Assembly (NCBI RefSeq): GCF_014204915.1
Contig: NZ_JACHMH010000001.1
Location: 124,001-188,000, forward strand
Direction of reading: 5' to 3'
Source: Crossiella cryophila
Lineage (GTDB): Bacteria > Actinomycetota > Actinomycetes > Mycobacteriales > Pseudonocardiaceae
Length of the DNA: 64,000 nucleotides
The first letter of the stretch is position 1; the number at the start of each line of letters is the position of its first letter. The notes beneath the pieces were generated by a model, which was not told the DNA's origin, made no database searches, and saw nothing but the letters and a program-made list of their open reading frames with translations. Below, piece after piece: positions 9,713-18,221 of this stretch. The translations under genes were made by a program, and so were the position numbers.

Positions 9713-9827
9713 TGCGGACCTCCTTGTACCGACCAGTAACAACGCGGCTTGGGCGAATGCTGGCACGCCGATCAAGACTCGGCCACTCCGCTGAGGTCTC
9801 TCTCACAACGCGTGCGATGCTGAACCG

Positions 9828-10163
9828 GTGGAGACCACCCGACTGCTGGACGCGGCCCTCCGCAAAGCGGCCGCGGTGTGGGTCGCGCCCCACGGTCGGC
9901 GCGCGACCCTGGTGTGGGCATTGTGGCGGGACGGCGCGGTGTGGGTCGCGGTCGGGGGTGGCGAGCAGGAAGTGCCCGGCCTGGCCGATGGGATCGGCTG
10001 CACCGTCACCGTGCGCTCGCCCAGCACGCACTCGCACCTGACCGAGGTGTCCGCGATCGCGCACCTGGTCGAACCGGATCCGGATCTCCGTGCGGCGCTG
10101 GCCGCGGCCCGGCTGAACGCGGAACCGCGCTACACCCAGGTCTTCCGGGTCGAACCGACGTGA
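9828..10163 (+). CDS. Conserved hypothetical protein (111 aa)
   Basis: Small alpha/beta-looking protein with a GTG start, tryptophan-rich strands (TLVWALWRDGAVWVAVGGG) and no signal peptide or membrane helix. I do not recognise the family. Its TGA overlaps the GTG of the downstream kinase (GTGA), so the two are translationally coupled and probably act together. Confidence 0.7.
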   Translation: METTRLLDAALRKAAAVWVAPHGRRATLVWALWRDGAVWVAVGGGEQEVPGLADGIGCTVTVRSPSTHSHLTEVSAIAHLVEPDPDLRAALAAARLNAEPRYTQVFRVEPT

Positions 10164-11056
10164 TCGCGGTACCCGACCGCTTCGCCGCCGAGACCATCGC
10201 CAGGCAGGGCGAGGACGCGCGGCCCTGGCTGGACCGGCTGCCCGAGGTGTTGCGCGGGCTGTGCGGGTACTGGGGTGTCGAGCCGGACGGGCAGGCCACG
10301 CACGGCGGGCTGGCGCTGGTGGTGCCGGTGCGCAGCGGCGAGGAGCGCTACGCGATCAAGGTGACCTGGCTGGACGAGGACACCCGGCACGAGGCCACCG
10401 CGTTGCAGCGCTGGGCGGGCAACGGCGCGGTCCGGCTGCTCGGCGAGGACCCGGTGCACGGCGCGATGCTGCTGGAACGGCTGGACGAGACCCGGTCGCT
10501 GGCCGGGGAAGGCCACGATGACGCCTGCGAGATCGTCGGCAACCTGGCCAGGCGGCTGTGGGTGCCACCGCCGCCGAGCGTGCCGCGGCTGATCGACGAG
10601 GCGCTGCTGTGGGCGGCCGACGCGCACCACGAGTGGGACCGGGTCGGGCAGCCGGTGCCGCACCGGCTGGTCGGGCGGGCGGTGCGCGCGCACATCGAGC
10701 TGACCTCCGGCGGCTACCGGCCATCCCTGCTGCACCGCGACCTGGACTTCACCAACGTGCTGGCAGGCCGCCGCGAACCCTGGCTGGCCATCGACCCCAA
10801 ACCGATCTCCGGCGACCCGCACTACGAGCTGCTGCCGTTGCTGCGCGGCCGGTTCGCCGAACTCGGCAACGCGGCTGGCCTGCGACGGCGGATCGCGTTG
10901 CTGGCCGATGCCAGCGGACTGGACCTGGCCCGCTCCCGGGAGTGGGCGCTGGCCAGGGCGGTGGACGAGTGGATCAGCGCGGTCGGCCGAGGGCCGGCCG
11001 GTCAGGAGCGGGCCGCGGTGGTGCGCACGGTCGCGGAGTGGCTGGCCGAGAGCTAG
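10160..11056 (+). CDS. Aminoglycoside/streptomycin 6-kinase-like phosphotransferase
   Basis: Protein of 298 aa resembling the APH(6)/hydroxyurea-kinase family (StrB-like). An ATP-binding lysine sits in YAIKVTW, followed by GNGAVRLLGED and MLLERLDE. The catalytic loop LLHRDLDFTNVL and the metal/substrate segment IDPKPISGDPHYE are those of the family. These enzymes phosphorylate streptomycin, other small alcohols or hydroxyurea. A resistance role is possible but unproven, and many chromosomal relatives have unknown substrates. GTG 10160 overlaps the previous stop by 4 bp. The frame extends upstream without support. The TAG shares a CTAG palindrome with the convergent PhzF gene. Confidence 0.78.
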   Translation: MIAVPDRFAAETIARQGEDARPWLDRLPEVLRGLCGYWGVEPDGQATHGGLALVVPVRSGEERYAIKVTWLDEDTRHEATALQRWAGNGAVRLLGEDPVHGAMLLERLDETRSLAGEGHDDACEIVGNLARRLWVPPPPSVPRLIDEALLWAADAHHEWDRVGQPVPHRLVGRAVRAHIELTSGGYRPSLLHRDLDFTNVLAGRREPWLAIDPKPISGDPHYELLPLLRGRFAELGNAAGLRRRIALLADASGLDLARSREWALARAVDEWISAVGRGPAGQERAAVVRTVAEWLAES

Positions 11057-11892
11057 CCGGGGATCCGGATCCGGCCCTCGCCGACCTCGGCCACCCCGCC
11101 CCACACGGTGACCTCGGTGGCCCGGCCCGCGGCCGCGGTGACCGTGCAGTGCAGTTCGGACGGGCGGCCCAGCCACTCGCCCTGGCGCACCAGGTACCCG
11201 GCGGGGCCGTCGGCGGGCAGCAGGCCGCGGGCCACCAGCCACACGCCGAGGCCGAGCGCGGCCGATCCGGTCGCCGGATCCTCGCCGCCGGTGCCGCGGA
11301 ACATCCGCACGGTCGCGGTCCGGGTGGCCGCGTCCCAGGCCACCGGCACGATCCCGCGTCCGACCACGGCGGCGAGCACCTGGTCCGGACGGGCGGCGGC
11401 AGCTGGCAGTCCGGCCGGGTCGGCCAGGAAGTAGTTGAAGTCCAGGCCGCAGCCCGCGATCCCGGCGACCACCGCCGGCTCGGCCGGGCGCAGGCCGAGG
11501 GCGGCGGCCAGCACGGCCGCGTCCAGGTCCGCGCCGAGTCGCGGGGCACCGCCGGTGAGCCGGGCGCCGCGCTCGTCCACCGTCACCGGCAGCAGTCCGG
11601 CGCCGCACTCCTGCGTCACCGTGCCGTGGCCGAGCACGCCGTCCCTGGCCAGCACCCAGGCCGTGCCCACGCTGGGATGTCCGGCGAAGGGCAGTTCCAC
11701 CAGCGGGCTGAACGCACGCAGCCGGTAGTCCGCGCCGGGCTGGGTGGGCGGCAAGGGGAAGGCCGTCTCGGACAGGTTCAGCTCACGTGCGATGGCCTGC
11801 ATGGCCGCCGTGCTCAGTTCCTCGGCCCCGTGCACCACGGCCAGCGCGTTCCCGGCGAACGGGGTGCTGGTGAACACGTCCACGAGATCCAT
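11053..11892 (-). CDS. PhzF-family isomerase/epimerase
   Basis: Protein of 279 aa of the phenazine-biosynthesis PhzF/diaminopimelate-epimerase-like fold. It starts LVDVFTSTPFAGNALAV, with the catalytic Glu in LNLSETAF, the AFSPLVELPFAGHPSVG motif and a C-terminal repeat GTGGEDPATGSAALGLG. ATG 11892 aligns with the family start; a GTG nine codons upstream (11919) is possible. No phenazine genes are near, so this is probably one of the common stand-alone PhzF homologues of unknown substrate. It converges on the kinase gene with a 4-bp overlap. Confidence 0.85.
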   Translation of the reverse strand: MDLVDVFTSTPFAGNALAVVHGAEELSTAAMQAIARELNLSETAFPLPPTQPGADYRLRAFSPLVELPFAGHPSVGTAWVLARDGVLGHGTVTQECGAGLLPVTVDERGARLTGGAPRLGADLDAAVLAAALGLRPAEPAVVAGIAGCGLDFNYFLADPAGLPAAAARPDQVLAAVVGRGIVPVAWDAATRTATVRMFRGTGGEDPATGSAALGLGVWLVARGLLPADGPAGYLVRQGEWLGRPSELHCTVTAAAGRATEVTVWGGVAEVGEGRIRIPG

Positions 11893-11942
11893 GCGGAGGG
11901 TCTTACCCGGTAGTGCCACGGCCCTGACGTTAGCCTGCGGTC

Positions 11943-13238
11943 ATGGCCGGTCCGAACAGGGTTTTCGCCGCACAGCTAGCCGGTTTGACGGTCTTCGGGC
12001 CGGACGGGGAGTCCATCGGCAAGGTCAGGGACGTGGTGGTGGGCCTACGGGTCGACCGCTCGCCGCCCCGGGTGCTCGGGCTGGTGGTGGAGTTGATCAC
12101 CCGGCGGCGGATCTTCGTGCCGATGCTGCGGGTCACCTCGATCGAGGCGAGCGCGGTCGCGCTGGCCACCGGCTCGGTGAACCTGCGGCACTTCCACCAG
12201 CGGCCGAACGAGGCGCTGATCATCGGCGAACTGCTGGACGCGCACGTCACGCTGCCCGACGGCGGGTCGGCCGTGGTGGTCGACGCCGGGCTGGAGCCCA
12301 CCCGCACCAGGGACTGGCTGGTGCTCAAGCTGGCCGTGCGCCAGCGCACCGGCAGGCTCGGGCGGCGCGGACCGGTGCAGGTGCTGGCCTGGGAGAAGGT
12401 CAGCGGACTGGCCCGCGCGCAGATCGCCGAGCAGCCACAGGGCACCCAGCAGCTGCTGGCCGTCTTCGACGGGATGCGCGCGGTGGACGTGGCCTCGGCC
12501 CTGCACGAGCTGTCCACCAAACGCCGGTTCGAGGTGGCCGACGCGATGGACGACGAGCGGCTGGCCGATGTGATCGAGGAGCTGCCGGAGGAGGACCAGA
12601 AGTCGCTGCTGCGGCACCTGGGCGAGGACCGGGCCGCGGACGTGCTGGAGGCGATGAACCCCGACGACGCGGCCGACCTGCTGGCCGAGCTGGACGAGAC
12701 CGACAAGGACCGGCTGCTGGAGCTGATGGAGCCGGAGGAGTCCGCGCCGGTGCGCAGGCTGCTGGCGTACTCCTTCGACACCGCGGGCGGTCTGATGACG
12801 CCTGAGCCGATCGTGCTCACCCCGGACGCCACCATCGCCGAGGCGCTGGCCAGGGTGCGCAACAGCGATCTGACCCCGGCGCTGGCCAGCATGGTCTTCG
12901 TCTGCCGCCCGCCGAGTGCCACCCCCACCGGCCGCTACCTGGGCTGCGTGCACTTCCAGCGACTGCTCCGCGAACCACCGTCGGACCTGGTGGCCGGCAT
13001 GGTGGACAAGGACCTGTCCCGGCTGTCCCCGACCGCGACCCTCTCCGACGTCACCCGCTACTTCGCCGCCTACAACCTGGTGTGCGCGCCGGTGGTGGAC
13101 GAGGGCGAGCACCTGCTCGGCGCGGTCACCGTGGACGACGTGCTCGACCACCTGCTGCCGGAGGACTGGCGGGAGAGCGGGCTGCCCGACACCGAGGTCA
13201 CCGAGGATCCGAGCACGGAGGACCGTTCCCATGCCTGA
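11943..13238 (+). CDS. PRC-barrel/MgtE-N/CBS domain protein (no channel domain)
   Basis: Soluble protein of 431 aa. The N-terminal roughly 80 residues look like a PRC-barrel (VFGPDGESIGKVRDVVVGL). An MgtE N-terminal helical superhelix follows (about residues 165-270, repeats such as ADVIEELPEEDQ and DDAADLLAELDE), then a pair of CBS domains (about 280-400, starting GLMTPEPIVLTPDA). In true MgtE these parts sense Mg and gate a membrane channel; here the channel is absent. The hexamer TAGCCT lies 6 nt before the ATG, suggesting a leaderless transcript. It overlaps the DUF1003 gene by 8 bp, as in the mycobacterial Rv1232c-Rv1231c pair recalled from memory. Confidence 0.85.
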   Translation: MAGPNRVFAAQLAGLTVFGPDGESIGKVRDVVVGLRVDRSPPRVLGLVVELITRRRIFVPMLRVTSIEASAVALATGSVNLRHFHQRPNEALIIGELLDAHVTLPDGGSAVVVDAGLEPTRTRDWLVLKLAVRQRTGRLGRRGPVQVLAWEKVSGLARAQIAEQPQGTQQLLAVFDGMRAVDVASALHELSTKRRFEVADAMDDERLADVIEELPEEDQKSLLRHLGEDRAADVLEAMNPDDAADLLAELDETDKDRLLELMEPEESAPVRRLLAYSFDTAGGLMTPEPIVLTPDATIAEALARVRNSDLTPALASMVFVCRPPSATPTGRYLGCVHFQRLLREPPSDLVAGMVDKDLSRLSPTATLSDVTRYFAAYNLVCAPVVDEGEHLLGAVTVDDVLDHLLPEDWRESGLPDTEVTEDPSTEDRSHA

Positions 13239-13797
13239 GCTGCTGCCCCGCCGCAGGCTCGACCAGCCCCGCAGGCCACGCAGGCTGACCTTCGACGTGG
13301 ACCCGGAGGCCTTCGGCCGCTTCTCCGAGCGGATCGCCCGGTTCCTCGGCACCGGCACGTTCCTGTTCTGGCAGACCATGCTGGTGATCGTCTGGATCGC
13401 GATCAACCTGCTCGCGGTGTCCCTGCAGTGGGACCCCTACCCGTTCATCCTGCTCAACCTGGCCTTCTCCACCCAGGCCGCCTACGCCGCGCCGCTGATC
13501 CTGCTCGCGCAGAACCGCCAGGACGACCGGGACCGGATCTCGCTGGAGGAGGACCGGGCCCGCGCCGAACGCACCAAGGCCGACACCGAGTACCTGGCCA
13601 GGGAACTGGCCGCGCTGCGGATCGCGGTCGGCGAGGTGGCCACCAGGGACTACCTGCGCGGCGAACTGGACCGGCTGCGCTCGGACCTGGCCGCGCTCAG
13701 CGGCAACGGCGAGCGCAAGCCCAAGCGCGACAAGCAGCGGGACAAGACCGCCGACCGGGTCCGCGAGGACCCCCGGTGGGCCGAGGACCGGGTCTAG
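13231..13797 (+). CDS. DUF1003 membrane protein
   Basis: Protein of 188 aa with a basic N-terminus, two close membrane helices (about residues 45-90; TFLFWQTMLVIVWIAINLL, then the second after WDPYPFILLNL) and a charged coiled-coil tail from about residue 95. The WDPYPFILLN motif is typical of DUF1003. ATG 13231 has GGAGGA 9 nt upstream inside the end of the preceding gene. Tight coupling to the MgtE-N/CBS protein suggests a joint role in divalent-cation or membrane sensing; that role is inferred. Confidence 0.85.
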   Translation: MPELLPRRRLDQPRRPRRLTFDVDPEAFGRFSERIARFLGTGTFLFWQTMLVIVWIAINLLAVSLQWDPYPFILLNLAFSTQAAYAAPLILLAQNRQDDRDRISLEEDRARAERTKADTEYLARELAALRIAVGEVATRDYLRGELDRLRSDLAALSGNGERKPKRDKQRDKTADRVREDPRWAEDRV

Positions 13798-13822
13798 GGC
13801 GAGGCGGCGGGTCTCGCGCTAG
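13794..13822. terminator. Candidate bidirectional terminator hairpin
   Basis: Inverted repeat CTAGGGCGAG / CTCGCGCTAG (one mismatch, 9-nt loop) between the convergent DUF1003 and MarR genes. Each arm contains one of the two TAG stops. There is no T-run, as is common in actinomycetes. Confidence 0.4.
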
Positions 13823-14310
13823 GCCTGGGCGCGGCGGTTCGAGGCCACCGGTAGCTCGCCGTCAGCGAGCTGGGCACAGGTTCTGCCGAGTGAGTCCAGC
13901 TCGGCGTTGCCCAGCAGCGACACGAAGTGCTTGCTGATGCCGCTCAGGTGGGTGTCCGCGGCCGACCGGAGCCGGTCCAGGCCGCGGTCGGTGAGCACGG
14001 CGACCACCCCCCGGCCATCGCCGTCGGCCCGCTCACGGCAGACCAGCCCCGCTCGCTCCAGGCGGTCGACCAGACGGGTCACCCCGGAGCGGGAGAGCAG
14101 CACGGCTTCGGCCAGCTCGGTCATCCGAAGCTGACGCTCCGGAGCCTCGGCGAGCTGGACGAGGACGTCGTAGGCGGCAAGGGACAGGCGCTGTTCGGTG
14201 ATTAGCTCGGCTTCCAGCCAACGGGTGATGCGGGCGTGGGCGCGCAGGAACGCACGCCAGGTCGCCAGCTCGCTGCTGGTGGGTAATCGAGCCGTACCGG
14301 GGTCCGACAC
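13819..14310 (-). CDS. MarR-family transcriptional regulator
   Basis: Winged-helix repressor of 163 aa. Helix-turn-helix and wing fall at about residues 55-100: MTELAEAVLLSRSGVTRLVDR, then GLVCRERADGDGRGVVAVLT, the classic MarR wing. GTG 14310 fits the family length; the frame is open to 14538 without support. TAACAT lies 8 nt before the GTG, suggesting a leaderless start. It is divergent from mrp across about 120 bp and may control itself, mrp or both. The ligand is unknown. Confidence 0.85.
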   Translation of the reverse strand: MSDPGTARLPTSSELATWRAFLRAHARITRWLEAELITEQRLSLAAYDVLVQLAEAPERQLRMTELAEAVLLSRSGVTRLVDRLERAGLVCRERADGDGRGVVAVLTDRGLDRLRSAADTHLSGISKHFVSLLGNAELDSLGRTCAQLADGELPVASNRRAQA

Positions 14311-14431
14311 GATCCACCATGTTACGGAGAGCTGCAAACCGGTCGCGGAGTGCCCCGTGAATTCGGTCCGAAAAAGTGGTCGAAGCTGCCGGTGGGCGGG
14401 TTTGAACTGCCGCTGGACGTAGCATGGACGC

Positions 14432-15577
14432 GTGACCTCTTCACGTGTCAGCCCTTCCGTCGACGCCATCCGCGAGGCCCTGTCCCACGTCCAGGACCCG
14501 GAGATCCGGAAACCGATCACCGAGCTGGGCATGGTCAAGGACGTCGAGGCGGCCGAGGACGGGTCGGTTGACGTCTCGGTCTACCTCACCGTCGCCGGCT
14601 GCCCGATGCGCGACAAGATCACCAAGGATGTCACCGAGGCGGTGTCCGCGGTCGCGGGCGTCACCGGCGTGCGGGTGCACCTGGACGTCATGAGCGACGC
14701 CCAGCGCACCGAACTGCGCAAGAGCCTGCGCGGCGGCCAGGAGGAACCGCGCATCCCCTTCGCCGAACCGGGGTCGCTGACCAGGGTCTACTGCGTCGCC
14801 TCCGGCAAGGGCGGGGTGGGCAAGTCCAGCGTGACGGTCAACCTGGCCACCGCGATGGCCGCCAAGGGCCTGTCCGTCGGCATCGTGGACGCCGACATCT
14901 ACGGCCACTCCATCCCGCGCATGCTCGGCGCCACCGGCAAGCCGACGCAGGTGGAAAAGATGATCATGCCGCCGTCCGCGCACGGCGTGAAGGTGATCTC
15001 CATCGGCATGTTCACCCCCGGCAACACCCCCGTGGTGTGGCGCGGCCCGATGCTGCACCGCGCACTGCAGCAGTTCCTGGCCGACGTGTTCTGGGGCGAC
15101 CTGGACGTGCTGCTGCTCGACCTGCCGCCGGGCACCGGCGACGTGGCCATCTCCATCGCCCAGCTGGTGCCGAACGCGGAGATCCTGGTCGTCACCACCC
15201 CGCAGCAGGCCGCCGCCGAGGTGGCCGAGCGGGCTGGCGCGATCTCGCTGCAGACCCGGCAGCGGGTGGCGGGCGTGATCGAGAACATGTCCTGGCTGGA
15301 ACTGCCCAACGGCGAGCGGATGGACATCTTCGGCACCGGCGGCGGCCAGATCGTGGCCGACTCGCTGAGCACGGTGATCGGTTCCCCGGTCCCGCTGCTG
15401 GGTCAGGTGCCGCTGGACCCGCGCCTGCGCGAGCAGGGCGACGCCGGCGAGCCGATCGTGCTGGCCGCGCCGGAGACCGCTGCCGCGAAGGTGCTCAACG
15501 GCATCGCGGACAAGCTGAGCGTGCGCTCCCGCGGCCTGTCCGGCCGCCTGCTGAGCGTGAGCCCGGCAGGCCGCTGA
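14432..15577 (+). CDS. mrp: Mrp/NBP35-family iron-sulfur carrier ATPase
   Basis: P-loop ATPase of 381 aa that carries or delivers Fe-S clusters. An N-terminal MIP18/DUF59 domain (about residues 8-90, VQDPEIRKPITELGMV) precedes the Mrp ATPase domain with deviant Walker A SGKGGVGKSSV (about residue 125), switch DADIYGHSIPRM and Walker B LLLDLPPGTGD. The CxxC cluster site of many Mrp proteins is not evident. GTG 14432 has TAGCAT 6 nt upstream and no Shine-Dalgarno, so the mRNA is probably leaderless. Position next to the sigE-tatB cluster matches mycobacterial mrp. Confidence 0.92.
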   Translation: MTSSRVSPSVDAIREALSHVQDPEIRKPITELGMVKDVEAAEDGSVDVSVYLTVAGCPMRDKITKDVTEAVSAVAGVTGVRVHLDVMSDAQRTELRKSLRGGQEEPRIPFAEPGSLTRVYCVASGKGGVGKSSVTVNLATAMAAKGLSVGIVDADIYGHSIPRMLGATGKPTQVEKMIMPPSAHGVKVISIGMFTPGNTPVVWRGPMLHRALQQFLADVFWGDLDVLLLDLPPGTGDVAISIAQLVPNAEILVVTTPQQAAAEVAERAGAISLQTRQRVAGVIENMSWLELPNGERMDIFGTGGGQIVADSLSTVIGSPVPLLGQVPLDPRLREQGDAGEPIVLAAPETAAAKVLNGIADKLSVRSRGLSGRLLSVSPAGR

Positions 15578-15583
15578 GGCTGA

Positions 15584-15618
15584 ACCCGGGCGCGATCTCT
15601 CTCAGGTCGCGTCCGGGT
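15584..15618. terminator. Hairpin between convergent mrp and tatB
   Basis: Arms ACCCGGGCGCGA and TCGCGTCCGGGT pair over 12 positions (one G-U) around an 11-nt loop. It spans the short gap between mrp and tatB and includes the last tatB codons; it could end transcription both ways. Confidence 0.5.
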
Positions 15619-16000
15619 CGAACGGCGGGCGCTCGTTGTAACCCAGGGGCCGCTGCACCGGCGGCTGCACCACGGGGGCCTGGCCGGACGTGCTGGGCGC
15701 GTGGCCGTTTGGCTTGTGGTGGTAGTCGTCTTCCAGGTCGTTGAGCAGGTGCTTGGTGACCGCGCGCCGCGGGTCGAAATCGCGGATCTTGCGCAGGTCC
15801 TCCAGCGGCTTGCGGAACTCCTCGAACTCCGGGCCGATCTCGGACTTGAGCTGCTCGCGCGCGCCGGTGGCGTACTCGCGCACCTTGCGCAGCGTCTTGC
15901 CCAGCCAGGCCGCGGCCTCCGGGAGGCGTTCCGGGCCCAGGATGAACAGGCCGGCCACGATGAGCACGAGGATCTCGGCCCACCCGATGCTCTCGAACAC
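15602..16000 (-). CDS. tatB: Sec-independent translocase component TatB
   Basis: Protein of 132 aa with one N-terminal membrane helix ([20 protein letters not shown]), the hinge and an amphipathic helix starting [17 protein letters not shown], then an acidic/proline-rich cytoplasmic tail. This is the TatA/B layout. The FESIG start and long tail favour TatB, which receives twin-arginine substrates with TatC. GTG 16000 has GGGAGG 6 nt upstream. It follows htrA, as in M. tuberculosis sigE-rseA-htrA-tatB. Confidence 0.92.
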   Translation of the reverse strand: MFESIGWAEILVLIVAGLFILGPERLPEAAAWLGKTLRKVREYATGAREQLKSEIGPEFEEFRKPLEDLRKIRDFDPRRAVTKHLLNDLEDDYHHKPNGHAPSTSGQAPVVQPPVQRPLGYNERPPFDPDAT

Positions 16001-16036
16001 CCCAAGCCTCCCTAGCCCTTGCCTGACAAGCTCAGA

Positions 16037-17545
16037 CTAGTCGGACTTCAGCGTGACGTTGAGGGTCAGTTGGCGGCCCTGCCGGGCCAGCAGCACCGGC
16101 ACCGTCTCGCCGATCTTGTGCTGTTGCACCGCCACCAGCAGCTCGTCGGCGTTCTTGATGTTGCGCTCGCCCAGCTTGAGGATCACATCGCCCTCCTGGA
16201 TGCCCGCGGCCGCGGCCGAGCCGTTCTGCACCACGTTCTGCACCTGGGCCCCGCTGACGGTGGCGTTCATCACCGACTTGAGGTTCAGGCCGATGTCGGG
16301 GTGCTTGACCGTGCCGCCGCGGATGAGCGCCTCGGCGATGACCTTGGCGTCGTCGATCGGGATGGCGAAGCCCAGGCCGACCGAGCCGCCGCTGCGGGAG
16401 ACGATCGCGGTGTTGATGCCGATCAGGGCGCCGGTGGAGTCGACCAGCGCGCCGCCGGAGTTGCCCTGGTTGATCGCGGCGTCGGTCTGCACCGCGTTGA
16501 AGACCACGTCCTCGATCCGGAACGGCCGGTTGACCGCGGAGACGATGCCCTCGCTGACCGAGCCTGCCAGGCCGAGCGGGTTGCCGATGGCGATCACCTT
16601 GTCGCCGACCTGCAGGTCGCCGGACTTGCCGATCTGGGCCACGGTCAGGTTGGAGACCTCGACCTTGAGCACGGCCAGGTCGTTCTTGGGGTCGCGGCCC
16701 ACGATCCGGGCCGGGGCCCGCTGGCTGTCGTGGAAGACGACCTCGACCTTGGCGTTCTGCGCGTTGGCCGCCATCTCGACCACGTGGTTGTTGGTGATCA
16801 CGTAGCCCTTGCCGTCGATCACCACGCCGGAGCCGAGGCCGCCGCTGTCGCCGAGGCGGACCTCGATGGAGACCACCGAGGGCAGCACCTTCTTGGCCAG
16901 GCTGGCCAGCGAGCCTGGCTCGCGTTCCTTGCCAGGGGAGACCTCGGCCAGGGTGGCGTCCGGGTCGTTGAGCGGGTTGGCGCCCTCCGCGGTGAGCCTG
17001 CCGACGACGCCGCCGACCAGGCTGATCACCAGCACGAAGCCGACCAGGCCGAGCAGTGCGGCCGGGGTCAGGCGCTTGCCGAAGGCGAGTTCACGCAGGC
17101 TGAGCCGGGCACCGGGTCCGGTGAGCGCGGGGCGGGGCGTGGACGGCGCGGCGCTGGCGGCACCCGCTGGCGGGCCGAGCACGGCGCCGGCGGCCGGATC
17201 GCGCCAGGCCGGGCCCTCGGGCTGGCCGTTGGCCGACCACAGCACCGGTTCCGGCTCGGGCCGCGGGTCGACCGGCTGCTCGCCGGGCGGGCGCTGGAGC
17301 AGTTCCGGGGAGTTCGCCGGACGGCCGAAGGCCTTGCTCAGCGCCTCGGGCGGCGGCGCGGACAGCCGGATGCCGTTGCCGGGCGTCTCCGGACGATGCG
17401 GGTCGAAGGCGCTGTCCACCCCGGTGGGGCGGCTGAACACCGCGGACTGCGCCGGATCGACGGCGGGACGGTGCAGCGGGCGCGGCTCGAGCCGCGGCCG
17501 CTCTCCCGCGCCGGGCTGACCTGTGCTGGGCTGCTGCTCGCTCAT
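16037..17545 (-). CDS. htrA: Membrane-anchored serine protease HtrA with PDZ domain
   Basis: Protein of 502 aa. A proline-rich cytoplasmic N-terminus (about 1-145) is followed by one membrane helix (ALLGLVGFVLVISLVGGVVG), then a periplasm-facing trypsin-like domain with catalytic His in VITNNHVVE, Asp in KNDLAVLKV and Ser in NQGNSGGALV. A C-terminal PDZ domain includes GIQEGDVILKLGERNI. It degrades or refolds damaged envelope proteins and belongs to the SigE stress response. ATG 17545 is preferred over an upstream TTG at 17563. It sits between rseA and tatB on the same strand. Confidence 0.92.
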   Translation of the reverse strand: MSEQQPSTGQPGAGERPRLEPRPLHRPAVDPAQSAVFSRPTGVDSAFDPHRPETPGNGIRLSAPPPEALSKAFGRPANSPELLQRPPGEQPVDPRPEPEPVLWSANGQPEGPAWRDPAAGAVLGPPAGAASAAPSTPRPALTGPGARLSLRELAFGKRLTPAALLGLVGFVLVISLVGGVVGRLTAEGANPLNDPDATLAEVSPGKEREPGSLASLAKKVLPSVVSIEVRLGDSGGLGSGVVIDGKGYVITNNHVVEMAANAQNAKVEVVFHDSQRAPARIVGRDPKNDLAVLKVEVSNLTVAQIGKSGDLQVGDKVIAIGNPLGLAGSVSEGIVSAVNRPFRIEDVVFNAVQTDAAINQGNSGGALVDSTGALIGINTAIVSRSGGSVGLGFAIPIDDAKVIAEALIRGGTVKHPDIGLNLKSVMNATVSGAQVQNVVQNGSAAAAGIQEGDVILKLGERNIKNADELLVAVQQHKIGETVPVLLARQGRQLTLNVTLKSD

Positions 17546-17603
17546 CGTCCTCGAGCCTGCCAAAGAGTTGGTGAAGTCCTCGTACGCGGAGGAAGTGTGC
17601 GGT

Positions 17604-18221
17604 CTACCGGCCGGTCAGCTGCGCGGGGATGCCCGACGGGACCTTGCCGATGAGGCCGCCCTGGGAGGGCTGCTGGTTGACGTCGGCGACCGGCGCGGAG
17701 GCGGCCGGGACGGCCAGGGCGAGCGCGCCGAGCATGAAGCCGGAGACGACCATGCCCGCGCCGTTGCGCACCCGGCGGTTGCCGAGACCGAAGCGGCGCT
17801 GGCTCCCGAAGGACGGGCCCGCGCCGAAGGGAGTGCTCCCACCCAGCACGGGGCCGGAGCCGAAGCCGCTGACCGGGCGGGCCGCGGCGGCCGCACGGGC
17901 GGCGTTGGGCCGCTGCACGGTGACGAGCTGCCCGTCCGCGGTGACCGCCAGCTCGTCCGGCATCGCCGGCAGCTCGACCTCCTGCGGGATCGCGCACAGG
18001 GAGGCCATCAGGCGGTTGGAGATGCCAGGGGTGCCCGCGGCGCGGACCGCGGCCTGGGCCGAACGCTGGGCGGAGACCTCGGCCGCGCACCGTGGGCACC
18101 TGGCCACGTGCGCGGACGCTCGGTCGTGGGCCACCGGTGACAGCTCCCCGTCGACGAACGCGACGATCGCGTCCGGGGTGAGGTGCTGTTCCGACCTGAC
18201 CCAACCGCGCAGGTCCGTCAT
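17604..18221 (-). CDS. rseA: Anti-sigma factor RseA (zinc-associated, membrane-tethered)
   Basis: Protein of 205 aa. The N-terminal zinc-associated anti-sigma domain has H38, C42 and C45 (HVARCPRC), the redox/zinc signature for holding an ECF sigma factor. A low-complexity linker and a hydrophobic segment near the C-terminus (about residues 153-175, [16 protein letters not shown]) follow, possibly a membrane anchor. ATG 18221 overlaps the sigE stop by 4 bp (ATGA) and has GGAGGAG upstream. It should bind and inactivate SigE until stress. Confidence 0.9.
   Translation of the reverse strand: MTDLRGWVRSEQHLTPDAIVAFVDGELSPVAHDRASAHVARCPRCAAEVSAQRSAQAAVRAAGTPGISNRLMASLCAIPQEVELPAMPDELAVTADGQLVTVQRPNAARAAAAARPVSGFGSGPVLGGSTPFGAGPSFGSQRRFGLGNRRVRNGAGMVVSGFMLGALALAVPAASAPVADVNQQPSQGGLIGKVPSGIPAQLTGR

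Noticed and set aside
5996-9739. 1247-codon open frame on the + strand
   Set aside because: It is antisense to the patatin and CitE-type genes, has no family motif, and is rich in Arg/Gly/His/Gln as expected for a GC-rich shadow frame.
10160-11056. Mobile resistance gene (horizontal transfer of the aminoglycoside kinase)
   Set aside because: No IS, integron or composition change is seen around it, and it is coupled to a chromosomal neighbour.
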